Shown: positions 5,032-5,949 of the stretch, piece after piece
Layout of the letters: every line of letters begins with the position of its first letter
How positions within the stretch are numbered: the first letter of the stretch is position 1
From: an uncultured Lachnospiraceae bacterium
GTDB lineage: Bacteria > Bacillota > Clostridia > Lachnospirales > Lachnospiraceae
DNA: 5,949 nucleotides
Assembly (NCBI GenBank): GCA_910586715.1
Contig: CAJUJG010000096.1
Coordinates: 1 to 5,949 of the forward strand
Direction of reading: 5' to 3'
Made by a program: the position numbers and the translations under genes
The notes under the pieces: generated by a model
The model's input: the letters and a program-made list of their open reading frames with translations, nothing else
What the model was told of the DNA's origin: nothing
Databases searched by the model: none

Positions 5032-5715
5032 ATGACAGAGCAGGAGTATATCAAAGAGCAAATAGAATTGGGAAAAGGGATTGTACGGGAAAATACGGTT
5101 GACTTGCGTCAGGTTAAGACGGTTGCGGGGGTGGATTTGGCATACTGGAAAGATAATGGAAGGGAGTGTGCGGTCTGCTGTATTGTAGTGGTGGATTATG
5201 ATACCTTTGAGATTCTTGAGAAGGTTTCCCGCAGGGATTTTATCAGTGTGCCATATATCCCCGGCTGTTTGGCATTTCGGGAGATTCCGCTGTTTATGGA
5301 CACGTACGGGCAGGTAAAGACAACGCCTGACGTTGTTTTTTTTGACGGGAACGGGTATCTGCACCCAAGGCATATGGGACTGGCAACGCACGCGGGGATT
5401 CTGCTTGGGAAACCAACTGTTGGCGTTGCAAAGAGTTACTATAAAATAGCGGACGTGGATTTTGACATGCCTGAAAATAAAAAGGGCGCGTTTACGGATA
5501 TTGAAATCAATGGTGAAATTTACGGGCGGGCGCTGCGGACACATGTGAATGTAAAGCCTATTTTTGTGTCAATCGGGAATGCGGTTGACTTGGATACGGC
5601 AACGGAGCTCGCGAACTATCTGACCACGAAAGAAGGGCATATACCGTTGCCGACCAGACTTGCGGATATTATGACGCATGAAAAAAGGAAGGAATATCAA
5701 AATAAGGATAAGTAA
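5032..5715 (+). CDS. nfi: Endonuclease V (deoxyinosine 3' endonuclease)
   Basis: A 227-residue protein, the usual length for the family. Bacterial endonuclease V nicks the second phosphodiester bond 3' to deoxyinosine (deaminated adenine), and more weakly next to other altered bases, to start alternative excision repair in the cytoplasm; it needs Mg2+. The family motifs are in order: AGVDLAY (Asp35), PYIPGCLAFRE (Tyr75 wedge residue, Glu84), VVFFDGNGYLHPRHMGLATHAG (Asp105, His111), VGVAKS, and RTHVNVKPIFVSIGNAVDL. Asp35, Glu84 and Asp105 correspond to the metal-binding triad Asp43/Glu89/Asp110 of the Thermotoga enzyme. The common PG(L/A)L reads PGCL here. ATG 5032 is chosen because AAAGGTG (5016-5022) precedes it; the longer GTG start at 4957 would only add residues from inside the previous gene. 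It starts 4 nt after the immunity gene and may be cotranscribed. Composition is more GC-rich than the cassette. Confidence 0.95.
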   Translation: MTEQEYIKEQIELGKGIVRENTVDLRQVKTVAGVDLAYWKDNGRECAVCCIVVVDYDTFEILEKVSRRDFISVPYIPGCLAFREIPLFMDTYGQVKTTPDVVFFDGNGYLHPRHMGLATHAGILLGKPTVGVAKSYYKIADVDFDMPENKKGAFTDIEINGEIYGRALRTHVNVKPIFVSIGNAVDLDTATELANYLTTKEGHIPLPTRLADIMTHEKRKEYQNKDK

Positions 5716-5786
5716 AGTATGAATAAATTTACGGGTTAGGTACTTAACATCAATTTGAGCAAATGTAAAGAGGAGACAAGGATATA

Positions 5787-5949
5787 ATGGATATATCAGA
5801 TTACGAAAATTTGTGGAATGAAGACAAAGGGGATTATGTATTGCTAAGGGTGGAAGATGACTATATGATAATTAATAGGGTTCGTCAAACAGTATTATTG
5901 ATTGAAGATGATGATATGTCTGATAGAGTGATTGCGAAAATGATTGAGG
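5787..5949 (+). CDS. Unrecognised acidic protein, N-terminal 54 residues (3' partial)
   Basis: The frame opens at ATG 5787 after AGGAG at 5771-5775 (11-nt spacer, somewhat long) and runs off the window. It begins MDISDYENLWNEDKGDYVLLR and continues with a hydrophobic strand pair, YMIINRV and TVLLIEDDDM, then RVIAKMIE. The visible part is acidic, with no signal peptide or membrane segment. I do not recognise the family. Small, acidic, AT-rich proteins near RHS cassettes are often immunity proteins, but this is weak inference; it could equally be an ordinary hypothetical gene in the nfi operon, 71 bases downstream of it. Confidence 0.6.
   Translation, partial: MDISDYENLWNEDKGDYVLLRVEDDYMIINRVRQTVLLIEDDDMSDRVIAKMIE

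Noticed and set aside
4792..5544. 250-residue minus-strand frame
   Set aside because: Opposite strand of the immunity and nfi genes, both of which have strong family motifs; the predicted protein shows no recognisable pattern.
5783..5788. TATAAT near the last gene as a promoter
   Set aside because: It overlaps the ATG, and the only TTGA-like -35 (5755-5760) is 22 bases away, too far.

Overview
The window looks like part of a Bacillota (Firmicutes) chromosome, probably a Clostridia/Lachnospiraceae-type gut anaerobe. This is an inference from the purine-rich Shine-Dalgarno sites, the AT-rich accessory genes beside moderately GC-rich core genes, and the YwqJ/YwqK-like toxin-immunity pair typical of this phylum. 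No rRNA or other marker fixes the taxon.

Positions 3-2207 hold the 3' part of a large RHS/YD-repeat polymorphic toxin gene that begins left of the window. It runs through YD repeats, the RHS-associated core ending in DPTG, a glycine-zipper/Ala-rich pretoxin region, a very basic acid-free linker, and an AT-rich C-terminal toxin domain with an HExxH zinc-metallopeptidase motif. A small gene of unrecognised family (2398-2745) sits where the cognate immunity gene is expected.

Positions 2840-4365 hold a second, 5'-truncated module. It starts abruptly inside the RHS core, repeats 1,007 bp of the first gene at about 94% identity (hand count, 64 mismatches, no indels), then switches at exactly the same codon to a different toxin: a YwqJ-like nucleic-acid/nucleotide deaminase (HxE plus CxxC). 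It is followed by a MORN/YwqK-like immunity gene (4494-5027). This is an 'orphan' rhs-CT/immunity cassette. Recombination between the two direct repeats would stay in frame, delete 2,089 bp, and swap the metallopeptidase tip of the full-length RHS protein for the deaminase tip.

Positions 5032-5715 encode endonuclease V (nfi), starting 4 nt after the immunity gene. Endonuclease V incises next to deoxyinosine, the product of adenine deamination, so its place directly behind a deaminase toxin-immunity pair is suggestive but may be coincidental. The 5' end of an unrecognised acidic protein (from 5787) runs off the right edge.

No gene-free stretch exceeds 300 bases. The toxin-immunity gaps (2208-2397 and 4366-4493) are unusually long and each contains one long-stemmed inverted repeat.
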